In this document: one piece after another, positions 26,050 through 33,746 of the stretch | How positions within the stretch are numbered: position 1 is the stretch's first letter | Layout of the letters: every line of letters starts with the position of its first letter | Assembly (NCBI GenBank): GCA_038237925.1 | Contig: JBBRYF010000010.1 | Location: forward strand, 1 to 64,000 | DNA: 64,000 nt | DNA from: AC-32 sp038237925 | Lineage (GTDB): Bacteria > Actinomycetota > Thermoleophilia > Gaiellales > Gaiellaceae | Direction of reading: 5' to 3' | Program-made: the position numbers and the translations under genes | The notes under the pieces: generated by a model | The model's input: the letters and a program-made list of their open reading frames with translations, nothing else | Database searches by the model: none | What the model was told of the DNA's origin: nothing

Positions 26050-26065
26050 TCACGGTTTTCCGTGA
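26050..26065. promoter_or_regulatory. Palindromic operator candidate TCACGG-TTTT-CCGTGA
   Basis: A perfect 6-bp inverted repeat with a 4-nt T spacer in the 79-bp divergent gap between the LuxR-type regulator and the secreted-protein gene, 22 bp upstream of the latter's -10 box. A shared regulatory site is the natural reading; the LuxR-type protein is the obvious candidate binder. Confidence 0.4.
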
Positions 26066-26087
26066 TTCGAGCGCGCGGAACGCGTCC

Positions 26088-26093
26088 TAGGCT
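26088..26093 (+). promoter_or_regulatory. -10 element TAGGCT of the secreted-protein gene
   Basis: TAGGCT ends 6 nt before the ATG at 26100. Confidence 0.4.
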
Positions 26094-26099
26094 GGCCCC

Positions 26100-26825
26100 A
26101 TGAGTCGACCTGCATTGATCACCGTCGCGGTGGCCGTCTGTCTCTGGATCCCCAGTGGCGGCCTCTCGGCTGCCGTCGAGTCGTCGGCCCCGATGCAGAT
26201 CACGGTCGTCGACACGGTGACCGGCCAGACGAGCGGAGGGCTCAAAGGAACGTTCACCGCGTCGGGCCTGGTCTGTCCTTCCGGCACCTTCACCGAGACG
26301 GAGACGGGCTTCGCGAGCGCCACCGTGCACACCTGCGACGATCGCAGCGGCACGTTCGACACCTCCCACCGCTCGACGACCGGCGTTGGAAAGTGGACGC
26401 TCACCGGCGGCACGGATCGTTACGTGACCCTGCGGGGCAGCGGCCCTTGCGAGCTACAGACCCTCGCGGACGGTACGCGCGTGCGCACGTGCCGGCAGCT
26501 CGCCGCCTTCGACGATGTGGCTCCCTCGGCCTCGATCACGCGCTTCACCGTCTCGGCGGCGCCTCGCAAGCGCTCCACCGTACGAGCAAGCTTCGTCGCC
26601 GCCGACGACGTGGCCGGGAACCCGGTCACCTTCAAGGTGGTGCTCGCAGTAGGCAGCCGCGCGTTGGCGATCAAACGCGGGACAACCACGGGCGGTCGGC
26701 GCTCGTTCGTTGTTCGGATCAAGGCCCCTGCTGCTGCTCGCAAGTTGACCATGAGTCTGGCGGTGGCCGATCCGGTCGGCAACGCCGGCACGATCCGCCG
26801 GGTTGCCCGCTTTCCTCGCCGCTAG
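26100..26825 (+). CDS. Secreted protein of unknown function
   Basis: A 241-residue protein with a signal peptide (ALITVAVAVCLWIPSGGLSAA) and two beta-rich parts. The first (ITVVDTVTGQTSGGLKGTFTASGLVCPSGTF ... GVGKWTLTGGTDRYVTLRGSGPCE) has four Cys positions that could pair outside the cell; the second (SITRFTVSAAPRKRSTVRASFVAADDVAGN ... LTMSLAVADPVGNAGTIRRVARFPRR) looks like an Ig-like fold. No enzymatic motif is visible. It is divergent from the LuxR-type regulator across a palindromic site and so may be its target. Its end overlaps the convergent mntR-like gene by 4 nt. Confidence 0.72.
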   Translation: MSRPALITVAVAVCLWIPSGGLSAAVESSAPMQITVVDTVTGQTSGGLKGTFTASGLVCPSGTFTETETGFASATVHTCDDRSGTFDTSHRSTTGVGKWTLTGGTDRYVTLRGSGPCELQTLADGTRVRTCRQLAAFDDVAPSASITRFTVSAAPRKRSTVRASFVAADDVAGNPVTFKVVLAVGSRALAIKRGTTTGGRRSFVVRIKAPAAARKLTMSLAVADPVGNAGTIRRVARFPRR

Positions 26826-27505
26826 GCGGGACGCACAAACAGGCCGGCGGCGGCCTTCTCGGCGATCGGTTGGTCGTGGCCGTTCAGGCGCACGGTGAGC
26901 TGCTCGGCCGCCGGCTGCGCCTCTCCCATTTCGACCGCTGCCCCCGGTACGAAGCCCTGGTCGTAGAACCAGTGCAGCAGGTCGCCGTCGTGCTCGGCCA
27001 GGCGGACGATCTCGGCGTGCTTGCCCGGCGCCAGGTCGGCCAGGGCCGAGAGCTCCCGGTTCTCGGCTTGCTCGAAGTCGGTGTCGACCGGCCAGCCGTG
27101 CGGGCAGCGGTCGGGGTGGCCGAGCTTCTCGCTGACGCGCTCGATCATGTCGTCGCTGAAGCTCTCGCCGATCTCGTCCGCGTGCACGTGCGCCTCCGCG
27201 GCGGTGTAGCCCATGAAGTCGGTGAGCAGCCGCTCGACGATCCGGTGCTTGCGCACGACCTGCTCGGCCCGCTCGCGGCCGGGCGCGGTGAGGATCGCCT
27301 CCTTCTGCTCGCCGCGCTCGACGAGCCCGTCCGACTCGAGCCGCTTCAGCATCTCGCCGGCCGACGCGCGCGAGACGCCGAGCATCTCGGCCACGCGCGA
27401 GGCGAGCGTCGGCGACCCCTGAGTCTGCGGCCGGTACTCGCCGATCGGGAAGGCAAGGAAGTAGATCGTCTCGAGGTACTCGTCGACGGAATGTCCCTGC
27501 GCCAT
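26822..27505 (-). CDS. mntR: DtxR/MntR family metal-dependent repressor
   Basis: A 227-residue metalloregulator. The N-terminal winged helix (VDEYLETIYFLA ... TLASRVAEMLGVSRASAGEMLKRLESDGLVER) binds DNA; the dimerisation and metal domain has HRIVERLLTDFMGY, HVHADEIGESFSDDMIERVSEKLGHPDRCPHGWPV with the usual His/Glu/Cys ligand positions; the C-terminal 75 residues (LSALADLAPGKHAEIVRLAEHDGDLLHWFYDQGFVPGAAVEM) are a FeoA/SH3-like domain, making it the long IdeR/DtxR type. It is divergent from a ZIP transporter over a perfect palindrome, which it probably binds. Whether Fe, Mn or Zn is the co-repressor cannot be told; the gene symbol is by analogy. Confidence 0.9.
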   Translation of the reverse strand: MAQGHSVDEYLETIYFLAFPIGEYRPQTQGSPTLASRVAEMLGVSRASAGEMLKRLESDGLVERGEQKEAILTAPGRERAEQVVRKHRIVERLLTDFMGYTAAEAHVHADEIGESFSDDMIERVSEKLGHPDRCPHGWPVDTDFEQAENRELSALADLAPGKHAEIVRLAEHDGDLLHWFYDQGFVPGAAVEMGEAQPAAEQLTVRLNGHDQPIAEKAAAGLFVRPA

Positions 27506-27512
27506 GGGGGAA

Positions 27513-27518
27513 ACTCTA
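27513..27518 (-). promoter_or_regulatory. -10 element TAGAGT of the mntR-like gene
   Basis: On the minus strand TAGAGT ends 7 nt before the ATG at 27505; the palindrome at 27531 would lie over its -35 region. Confidence 0.45.
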
Positions 27519-27530
27519 CTCCCGAGCTGC

Positions 27531-27548
27531 TGTAAGGGCGCCCTTACA
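27531..27548. promoter_or_regulatory. Perfect 18-bp palindromic operator TGTAAGGGCGCCCTTACA
   Basis: TGTAAGGGC followed by its exact reverse complement. It is centred in the 65-bp gap between the mntR-like repressor and the ZIP transporter, 12 bp upstream of one -10 box (TAGAGT, minus) and 8 bp upstream of the other (TACCGT, plus), so a bound repressor would block both promoters. DtxR-family boxes are similarly sized AT-rich-ended palindromes. Confidence 0.8.
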
Positions 27549-27556
27549 GAAACTGC

Positions 27557-27562
27557 TACCGT
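27557..27562 (+). promoter_or_regulatory. -10 element TACCGT of the ZIP transporter gene
   Basis: TACCGT ends 8 nt before the ATG at 27571 and lies just after the palindromic operator, so the operator would cover the -35 region. Confidence 0.45.
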
Positions 27563-27570
27563 CGCACCGA

Positions 27571-28401
27571 ATGTCCACCGGACACATCCTGCTGCTCGGA
27601 GCCGTGGCGGGCCTGACGATCTTCATCGGCCTGCCGATGGGCCGGCTGCACGATGTCGGCCAGAGCTTCAAGGCATTCCTCAGCGCGACGGCCACCGGTG
27701 TCCTGCTCTTCCTGCTCTGGGATGTGCTCTCCCAGGCGATCAATCCGGTCGAGTCGGCGCTCAACGCGTCGAACTGGAGCCGCTTCTCGTGGCTCGCGGC
27801 GCTCGCGTTCGGCGGCTTCGCCTTCGGCCTGCTGACGCTCGTCTACTACGACGCGTGGATGAAGGCGCGGCGGCGAAAGAGCTTCCTCGGCCCGGGCGCG
27901 GCGTCGGCCACCGAGCTCGAGCGCTCGCACTTCGTCGGCCTCACTCCCGCGCGCTGGCTCGCGCTTTTCATCGCGAGCGGGATCGGTCTGCACAACTTCT
28001 CCGAGGGCCTCGCGATCGGCCAGGCGGCGGCGCTCGACAAGCTGAGCCTCGCCTACGTGCTCGTGATCGGTTTCGGCCTGCACAACGCGACCGAGGGCTT
28101 TGGCATCGTGGCCCCGCTCACCGGGGATGCCGAGCGGCCGAGCTGGCGCTTCCTCGGGTTGATGGGCGTGATCGGCGGCTTCCCGACCTTCTTCGGCACC
28201 CTCGTCGGCCAGGCCTGGACGTCGACCGCGGTCTCCGTGCTCTTCCTCGCGCTCGCTGCGGGCTCGATCCTCTACGTCGTGATGGAGCTGCTGAACGTCT
28301 GCCGGCTCTTCTCGAGCAAGACCGTGACGGCGTGGGGCTTGCTGCTCGGGCTGACGCTCGGATTCGCCACGGACTTCGTGCTCGTCGCCGCCGGCGTTTA
28401 G
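27571..28401 (+). CDS. ZIP family divalent metal transporter
   Basis: A 276-residue membrane protein with eight predicted membrane segments. The two ZIP transport-path motifs are clear: GIGLHNFSEGLAIGQAAAL in the fourth segment and GFGLHNATEGFGIVAPL in the fifth (HNxxEG pairs binding metal). The loop between segments three and four is short and basic (WMKARRRKSFLG). Zinc, iron or manganese may be carried. The divergent MntR-like gene and shared operator indicate metal-responsive control, i.e. import when the metal is scarce. It is followed at once by palindrome B. Confidence 0.92.
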   Translation: MSTGHILLLGAVAGLTIFIGLPMGRLHDVGQSFKAFLSATATGVLLFLLWDVLSQAINPVESALNASNWSRFSWLAALAFGGFAFGLLTLVYYDAWMKARRRKSFLGPGAASATELERSHFVGLTPARWLALFIASGIGLHNFSEGLAIGQAAALDKLSLAYVLVIGFGLHNATEGFGIVAPLTGDAERPSWRFLGLMGVIGGFPTFFGTLVGQAWTSTAVSVLFLALAAGSILYVVMELLNVCRLFSSKTVTAWGLLLGLTLGFATDFVLVAAGV

Positions 28402-28403
28402 TC

Positions 28404-28505
28404 GCCTGACGCCACGAGCTCGCGCGTCCGGCTGCATGATCTGGAACGCCTGGGCCGCTACGGCACAGCTCCTGCCCCGGAACGAGCGATCTCGCGACAT
28501 CAGGC
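28404..28505. repeat. Long imperfect palindrome B between the ZIP gene and priA
   Basis: GCCTGA (28404) pairs with TCAGGC (28500), and the arms keep pairing inward with scattered mismatches (left CGAGCTCGCGCGTCCGG against right CCGGAACGAGCGATCTCG read in reverse). It begins 3 nt after the stop and ends 3 nt before the priA -10 box. Same design as palindromes A, C and D but different sequence. Confidence 0.6.
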
Positions 28506-28508
28506 AAC

Positions 28509-28514
28509 TAGCCT
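28509..28514 (+). promoter_or_regulatory. -10 element TAGCCT of priA
   Basis: TAGCCT ends 7 nt before the GTG of priA, so the priA-def-fmt-rsmB-rpe-rib run probably begins as a leaderless transcript. Confidence 0.5.
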
Positions 28515-28521
28515 CTCCCGT

Positions 28522-30444
28522 GTGCGCTTCGGAACGGTAGTCCCGCTCGTCACGACGCGCGCCCTCGGCGGGCGCGAGTTCACCTACGAGCTGCCGGACG
28601 GCGCGGGCAAGGGCGCGGTCGTCTCGGTGCCGTTCGGGCGAGGGCGAACCCGTGGCGTTGTGGTGGAGGTCGTCGGCGCGCCGCCGGACGGCGTGAAGGC
28701 GCTGCCGGTCGAGCAGGTCGTGCACGAGCTGCCGCCCGCGCTCGTCGACCTCGCGCTCTGGCTGGCCGAGTACTACGGCTCGACGCCGGCCCGCGCGCTC
28801 GAGCTCGTCGCGCCGGTGCGCCGGGCCCGACGCAAGGAGCAGGCACCGCCGGCCGAGCGGCAGTCGCTCGAGGGCGAGGCTCCGCCGGACAAGCTGAGCG
28901 AGACGCAGCAGGCGGCGCTCGCCCGCATCGAGGGCGCGCTCGAGGCCGGCGGCGGCTTCTTCCTGCTTTACGGCGCGACCGGCAGCGGCAAGACCGAGGT
29001 CTACCTTCAGGCCGCCGCCGCTGCGCTCGAGCGCGGGGTCGGGACGATCGTTCTCGTGCCGGAGATCGCGCTCGCGCCGCAGACCGTCGGCCGCTTCCGC
29101 GCGCGCTTCGGCGACTCCGTCGCGATCCTCCACTCCGGCCTGACCGACGCCGAGCGGCGCGACGAGCGGGAGCGAATTGCGAGCGGCGCGGCGCGCATCG
29201 TCGTGGGCGCGCGCTCGGCGATCTTCGCGCCGATGCACGGCGTCGGCCTGATCTGCGTCGACGAGGAGCACGACCCGTCCTACAAGCAGGAGTCCGACCC
29301 GCGCTACGACGCGCGTACGGTCGCCGCGAAGCGGGCTGCGCTCGAGGGCGCAGTCGCGCTCTACGGCAGCGCCACGCCGCGGCCCGAGAGCTGGGAGCGG
29401 CTCGAGCGGCTCGAGCTCGGCGAGCGGCTCGGCGCGCGGCTCCCGCCGGTGCGGATCGTCGACCTGCGCCGCGAGGCGGGCTACCCGCTTTCCGGCCCGT
29501 TGCTCGCGGAGCTCGGAAAGCTCGAGCAGAACGGTGGCAAGGCGATCCTGCTGCTCAACCGCCGCGGGATTGCGCCCGCGCTCCACTGCCGCGCTTGCGG
29601 GACGACCTTCCGCTGCCCGCAGTGCGACGTCGCACTCGTCCTGCACCGCGACGAGCGGCTGCACTGCCATCACTGCGGGCACTGGGAGCCGCGGCCCGAG
29701 GAATGCCCCGTCTGCCGCTCGGTCGAGCTGGCTCGGATCGGCGCGGGGACGCAGCGACTCGAGCGGGAGCTCGCTGCCAAGGTTCCGGAGCTCGAGCTGA
29801 TCCGGCTCGACGCCGACACGGCGTCGGACCCGGAGGAGCTCGCGGCCGCCCTGCGCCGGTTCCGCGCGACCGACCGCTCGGTGCTGCTCGGCACCCAGAT
29901 GGTCGCGAAGGGCCATCACTTCGCCGGTGTCGCGCTGGCCGCGGTCGTCGACGCCGACACCGGCCTCGGGCTCCCCGACTTCCGCGCCGAGGAGCGGACC
30001 TTCCAGCTCGTGACGCAGCTCGCGGGGCGGAGCGGCCGTGACGCGCCGGGACGCGTGATCGTCCAGACCTTCCAGCCCGACGCGCGGCCGCTGGCGCTCG
30101 CGGCCAACCATGACGTGCCCCGCTTCCTGACCGACGAGCTCGCGCGGCGGAAGGAGCTCGGCTACCCGCCGTTCCGGCACCTCGTCCGGATCGTCGCGAC
30201 GGGGCCGGACGAGCGCGGGCCGGCGGCGCTGCTCGAGGAGCTGAAGGCCGGGATCGGCGACGAGCTGCTCGGGCCGGCGCCGCTCCTGCGCCTGCGCGGC
30301 CGCTACCGGTCGCAGCTCGTGGCGAAGACGGCCGAGCCGCGCCGAGTGGCCGCGCGGGCGGCGCACCTCCTTGCCGCCGCGGCGCCCGCGATGAGCAAGG
30401 CACGACTGACCGCCGTGGTCGACGTGGACCCCCAGAGCCTCTGA
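28522..30444 (+). CDS. priA: Primosomal protein N' (PriA helicase)
   Basis: A 640-residue replication-restart helicase that reloads the replisome at stalled forks. N-terminal DNA-binding domain (RFGTVVPLVTTRALGGREFTYELP), helicase motifs GATGSGKTEVYLQAA (Walker A) and DEEHDPSYKQ (Walker B/DEAH-like), LYGSATPRPES, then the PriA zinc cluster: CRACGTTFRCPQCD, CHHCGHWEPRPEECPVC, and GTQMVAKGHHFAGVALAAVVDADTGLGLPDFRAEER. Intact ATPase motifs are worth noting because some actinobacterial PriA homologues are reported to have lost them. GTG start with leaderless -10. Confidence 0.95.
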   Translation: MRFGTVVPLVTTRALGGREFTYELPDGAGKGAVVSVPFGRGRTRGVVVEVVGAPPDGVKALPVEQVVHELPPALVDLALWLAEYYGSTPARALELVAPVRRARRKEQAPPAERQSLEGEAPPDKLSETQQAALARIEGALEAGGGFFLLYGATGSGKTEVYLQAAAAALERGVGTIVLVPEIALAPQTVGRFRARFGDSVAILHSGLTDAERRDERERIASGAARIVVGARSAIFAPMHGVGLICVDEEHDPSYKQESDPRYDARTVAAKRAALEGAVALYGSATPRPESWERLERLELGERLGARLPPVRIVDLRREAGYPLSGPLLAELGKLEQNGGKAILLLNRRGIAPALHCRACGTTFRCPQCDVALVLHRDERLHCHHCGHWEPRPEECPVCRSVELARIGAGTQRLERELAAKVPELELIRLDADTASDPEELAAALRRFRATDRSVLLGTQMVAKGHHFAGVALAAVVDADTGLGLPDFRAEERTFQLVTQLAGRSGRDAPGRVIVQTFQPDARPLALAANHDVPRFLTDELARRKELGYPPFRHLVRIVATGPDERGPAALLEELKAGIGDELLGPAPLLRLRGRYRSQLVAKTAEPRRVAARAAHLLAAAAPAMSKARLTAVVDVDPQSL

Positions 30445-30446
30445 CC

Positions 30447-30452
30447 TAAGAT
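30447..30452 (+). promoter_or_regulatory. -10 element TAAGAT of def
   Basis: TAAGAT ends 7 nt before GTG 30460. It overlaps the ATG at 30451, so if used it makes 30460 the start of the deformylase. Confidence 0.4.
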
Positions 30453-30459
30453 GCGCGGC

Positions 30460-31029
30460 GTGGCGGACGAAACGGGTGAGGTACGGACCGACAAGCTCGA
30501 CGCCGAGGGCGAGGCGCGGCGACGGCTCGCGCTTGCCCAGATCCGTCAGTACCCGGACCCGGTGCTAAGGATGAAGGCCCGTGAGGTAGAGGAGTTCGAC
30601 GCCGACCTCGGCAAGCTCGTCGAGCGGCTCGAGCATCTGCTGCGTGAGGCGAACGGGCTCGGACTCGCGGCGACTCAGATCGGCGTGCTGCGGCGGGTCT
30701 TCGCGTTTCTCCCGGACCGGGAGCAGGATCCGGTCGTGATCGTGAACCCTAGCTTCAGCGCGACCTCGGACGAGCGCGAGAGCGACAGCGAGGGCTGTCT
30801 CTCGCTCCAGGGAGTGGTCATCCCGGTCGAGCGCCATGTGTCGCTGACCGTCGAGGGCAAGGATCCGGCAGGCGCCGATGTACGGCTCGAGCTCGAGGGG
30901 CTGCCCGCGCGGATTGCCCAGCACGAGCTCGACCACCTCGATGGCATGCTGATCCTCGACCGGACGACGCTGGAGGGTCGCCGGGAGGCGCTCGCAATTC
31001 TGCGCCCGCAGCCAATCCTGGTTCGCTGA
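30460..31029 (+). CDS. def: Peptide deformylase
   Basis: Removes the N-formyl group from new proteins. About 189 residues from GTG 30460; the ATG at 30451 is possible but lies inside the promoter-like TAAGAT box. The three family motifs are exact: GLAATQIG (GxGLAAxQ, with A in place of the first variable residue), EGCLSL, whose Cys binds the catalytic metal, and HELDH, the HExxH motif. A 25-residue N-tail (EVRTDKLDAEGEARRRLALAQ) precedes the conserved IRQYPDPVLR. It precedes fmt by 2 nt; deformylase and formyltransferase are often paired. Confidence 0.95.
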   Translation: MADETGEVRTDKLDAEGEARRRLALAQIRQYPDPVLRMKAREVEEFDADLGKLVERLEHLLREANGLGLAATQIGVLRRVFAFLPDREQDPVVIVNPSFSATSDERESDSEGCLSLQGVVIPVERHVSLTVEGKDPAGADVRLELEGLPARIAQHELDHLDGMLILDRTTLEGRREALAILRPQPILVR

Positions 31030-31030
31030 G

Positions 31031-31819
31031 GTGCGCCTCGCAGTCGCTGCGACCGCTCCGTTCGGCGCGGATGTGCTCGAGCGGCTGGCGGCAAAGCACG
31101 ACGTTGCCTACCTGCTGACGCGGCCCGACCGACCGCGCGGCCGCGGCCGGCGCATGGCGTCGCCGCCCGCGAAGGAGGCCGCCGAGCGCCTTGGGATCGA
31201 GGTGCGGCAGCCGGAGCGGCTGGACGACTTCGACCCCGAGGTCGACGCGGTCGTCGCCGCAGCCTACGGCCTCTTGATCCCCGAGCCGGTGCTCGAGCGG
31301 GCGCTCTGGCTCAACGTCCATCCTTCCCTGCTCCCCCGCTGGCGCGGCGCGGCGCCGATCGAACGGGCGCTGATGGCGGGCGATGAGGAGACAGGCGTGA
31401 CGATCATCGAGCTCGTGAAGGAGCTCGACGCGGGACCGATCGCCGCGCAGCGCGCGTTTCCGATCGCGCCCGAGGACGACTTCGGCACGGTCTCCGCCCG
31501 GGCAGGTGAGCTCGCGGCTGAGCTCCTCGAGGAGGCCCTGCCCGAGCCGCAACTCCGGCCGCAGGGCTCGGAGGGCGTCACCTATGCCGACAAGATCGGG
31601 CCGCAGGACCGCGAGCTCGAGTGGAGCCGCCCGCCGTGGGAGCTGCTCAATCGGATCCGCGCCCTCTCGCCACACATCGGGGCCCGCGCCGAGCTCCACG
31701 GGCGGCCGGTCACGATCTGGCGGGCGCGGGTCGACGACGGGCAACTCGTGCCCGTCGAGGTGCAGCCCGACGGCCGGCGCCGGATGAGCTACGACGAGTT
31801 TCTGCGCGGCCTCAGATGA
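31031..31819 (+). CDS. fmt: Methionyl-tRNA formyltransferase
   Basis: Formylates initiator Met-tRNA with 10-formyl-THF. 262 residues, shorter than the roughly 310 of E. coli. Catalytic motifs: WLNVHPSLLPRWRGAAPIERAL (Asn, His) and VKELDAGPI (Asp). The N-terminal Rossmann start is LAVAATAPFGADVLERLA; an unusual substitution is that the first strand lacks the usual GTPxFA wording. The short C-terminal domain (VTIWRARVDDGQLVPVEVQPDGRRRMSYDEFLRGL) is still OB-like. GTG start; its stop overlaps the rsmB ATG (ATGA). Confidence 0.94.
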   Translation: MRLAVAATAPFGADVLERLAAKHDVAYLLTRPDRPRGRGRRMASPPAKEAAERLGIEVRQPERLDDFDPEVDAVVAAAYGLLIPEPVLERALWLNVHPSLLPRWRGAAPIERALMAGDEETGVTIIELVKELDAGPIAAQRAFPIAPEDDFGTVSARAGELAAELLEEALPEPQLRPQGSEGVTYADKIGPQDRELEWSRPPWELLNRIRALSPHIGARAELHGRPVTIWRARVDDGQLVPVEVQPDGRRRMSYDEFLRGLR

Positions 31820-33066
31820 ACGCCTCGCCCGCACGACGCGCCGCCTTCGAGACGGTGCGCCGCGTCTTCGAGGACGACGCCTATGCCGACCGTGCCTTCC
31901 GCGGCGCCGCCGAACGCCTCGAGCCTCGCGACCGCGCGCTCGCGCAGCGGCTCGCGTACGGGACCGTCCAGCGAGTGAGGACGCTCGACCACGGGATCGA
32001 GGAGCTCGGCAGGCGGCCGGTGGCCAAGCTCGACGCGCCGGTGCGGGCCGCGCTGCGGCTCGGTGCCTACCAGCTCGCCTTCTCCGACGTGGCGACGCAC
32101 GCGGCGGTGAACGAGTCGGTCGAGCTCGTTCGCGCTGCGGGGCTCGAGCGCGCGGTTAAGTTCGCGAACGCGGTCATGCGGCGACTCGCGCTCGGCCTGC
32201 GCGAGCTCGTCGAGTCGCTGCCGGAAGCGACTGCTACCGAGGCAGCGCTGCGGCACTCGTACCCGGATTGGGTCGCGGAGGCCTGGTGGGGCGATTTCGG
32301 GCGGGAGGAAGCGCTCGCGTTGATGCGCGCCCAGAACGAGGCACCGGAGACCGTCGTGCGCGTCAACGGCCACCGCCGCAGCGCGGTTGCCGGTCAGCCG
32401 GACCCGGAGATCCCGGGCGCGCTTCGCATCGAACGCGTCGACGAGCGTGAGCTCGCCGCGGGGTTCGTCTGGCCGCAGAGCCGCGGCTCGCAGCTCGCGG
32501 GCCTGGCGGTCGGCGCGCAGGCAGGCGAGCGCGTGCTCGACCTCTGCGCGGCCCCCGGAGGCAAGGCGACCCAGCTCTCGGAGAGCGCGGCGGAGGTCGT
32601 TGCCGTCGAGAAGCACGAGGGTCGCGCCCGCGAGCTCGAGCAGAACTGCCGCCGCCTCGGCGCCAAGAACGTGCGCGTCGTGAACGCGGACGCGTTCGAG
32701 CTCCCGGACGATCTCGGCGAGTTCGACCGTGTGCTCGTCGACGCGCCCTGCTCGGGCCTCGGAGTGCTCGCCGCCCGGCCTGACCTGCGCTGGCGCGGCG
32801 AGGCGCTACCGGAGCTACAGCGCGACCTCCTGCGCGTCGCGGCCGAGCGCGTCAAGCCGGGCGGATCGGTGACCTATTCGGTCTGCACGCTGAACGCGGA
32901 CGAGAACGAGGTCGTCGTCGACGAGAGCGCCCTCGCGCCCGAGCCGCTCGGCGACGAGTGGCCGCAATTCGCGCACCCGCGCCGGCCGGAGTTCCTACTC
33001 ACGCTCCCGCACCGGCACGGAACCTCGGGGTTCTTCATCGCCCGGCTGCGAAGATCCGCCGCGTGA
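31816..33066 (+). CDS. rsmB: 16S rRNA (cytosine-967-C5)-methyltransferase
   Basis: A 416-residue SAM-dependent enzyme. N-terminal NusB-like RNA-binding domain (RRAAFETVRRVFEDDAYADRAFR ... LGAYQLAFSDVATHAAVNESVELVR), then the methyltransferase: VLDLCAAPGGKATQL (SAM loop), VDAPCSGLGVLAARPDLRWR (PCS motif with a catalytic Cys) and TYSVCTLNADENE (the second catalytic TC motif, written VCT). The fmt-rsmB-rpe order is common in actinobacteria. ATG overlaps fmt; the stop overlaps rpe by 4 nt. Confidence 0.95.
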   Translation: MNASPARRAAFETVRRVFEDDAYADRAFRGAAERLEPRDRALAQRLAYGTVQRVRTLDHGIEELGRRPVAKLDAPVRAALRLGAYQLAFSDVATHAAVNESVELVRAAGLERAVKFANAVMRRLALGLRELVESLPEATATEAALRHSYPDWVAEAWWGDFGREEALALMRAQNEAPETVVRVNGHRRSAVAGQPDPEIPGALRIERVDERELAAGFVWPQSRGSQLAGLAVGAQAGERVLDLCAAPGGKATQLSESAAEVVAVEKHEGRARELEQNCRRLGAKNVRVVNADAFELPDDLGEFDRVLVDAPCSGLGVLAARPDLRWRGEALPELQRDLLRVAAERVKPGGSVTYSVCTLNADENEVVVDESALAPEPLGDEWPQFAHPRRPEFLLTLPHRHGTSGFFIARLRRSAA

Positions 33067-33746
33067 GCTGGGCCGACTGGATCCGGACCGTCGAGGTCGA
33101 GCCGTCGCTCTACGGAGCGGACTTCTCGCGCCTCGGCGAGCAGGTCCAGGTGCTGTTGCGCGCCGAGTGCCGTGTGTTCCATTTCGACGTCGGCGACGGC
33201 CACTTCGTCCCGCCCGTGACGACCGGGCCGATCGTGCTGCAGTGGATCGCGCCCATCGTCCACCGCGAGGGCGGAGTGCTCGACTGCCACCTGATGGTCG
33301 AGAGCCCGGAGCGGCACATCGCCCAGTTCAAGGAGGCAGGCGCCGACAGCGTCACGGTCCACTTCGAGACCTGCCCGAACCTGCCGGGAGTCGTCGCGCT
33401 CGCCCGCGAGCATGGGCTCCAGGTGGGCATGGCGTTCAATCCCGAGACCGGCGTGGAGCAGGCTGCGGCCGCGGCACTGGAGTCCGGCGTCGACATCGTG
33501 CTCTGCATGAGCATCCACCCGGGCTATTCGGGTCAGGAGTTCATGCCCGAGGCGATCGAGCGCGTGCACGCGCTGCGCTCGCTCCTGCCGGCGTCGGTGC
33601 ACGTACAGGTCGACGGAGGCGTCGGCCCGGCGAACATCCGTGAGCTGCACGAGGCGGGCGCGACGCTGTTCGTCGCCGCGACTGCGATCTTCGGGCGGGA
33701 GGATCTGCCCCGCGCCTTCCGGCGCCTCGTGCAGGCACTGGCGTGA
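33063..33746 (+). CDS. rpe: Ribulose-phosphate 3-epimerase
   Basis: A 227-residue TIM barrel interconverting ribulose-5- and xylulose-5-phosphate. Motifs: EVEPSLYGADFSRLGEQV, FHFDVGDGHFVPPVTTGPIVL (metal His/Asp), DCHLMVESPERHIAQFKEAGADSVTVHFE, LCMSIHPGYSGQEFMPEAIERV, and VDGGVGPANIRELHEAGATLFVAATAIF. In most family members the second motif reads DVMDGHFVPN; here it is DVGDGHFVPP. Located between rsmB and ribD, it supplies ribulose-5-phosphate chemistry next to RibBA, which consumes that sugar. Confidence 0.95.
   Translation: MSWADWIRTVEVEPSLYGADFSRLGEQVQVLLRAECRVFHFDVGDGHFVPPVTTGPIVLQWIAPIVHREGGVLDCHLMVESPERHIAQFKEAGADSVTVHFETCPNLPGVVALAREHGLQVGMAFNPETGVEQAAAAALESGVDIVLCMSIHPGYSGQEFMPEAIERVHALRSLLPASVHVQVDGGVGPANIRELHEAGATLFVAATAIFGREDLPRAFRRLVQALA

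Noticed and set aside
27556..30366. 936-codon minus-strand frame over zip and priA
   Set aside because: Longest open frame in the window but antisense to ZIP and PriA motif-bearing genes; Arg/Glu/Ala-rich with no recognisable domain.
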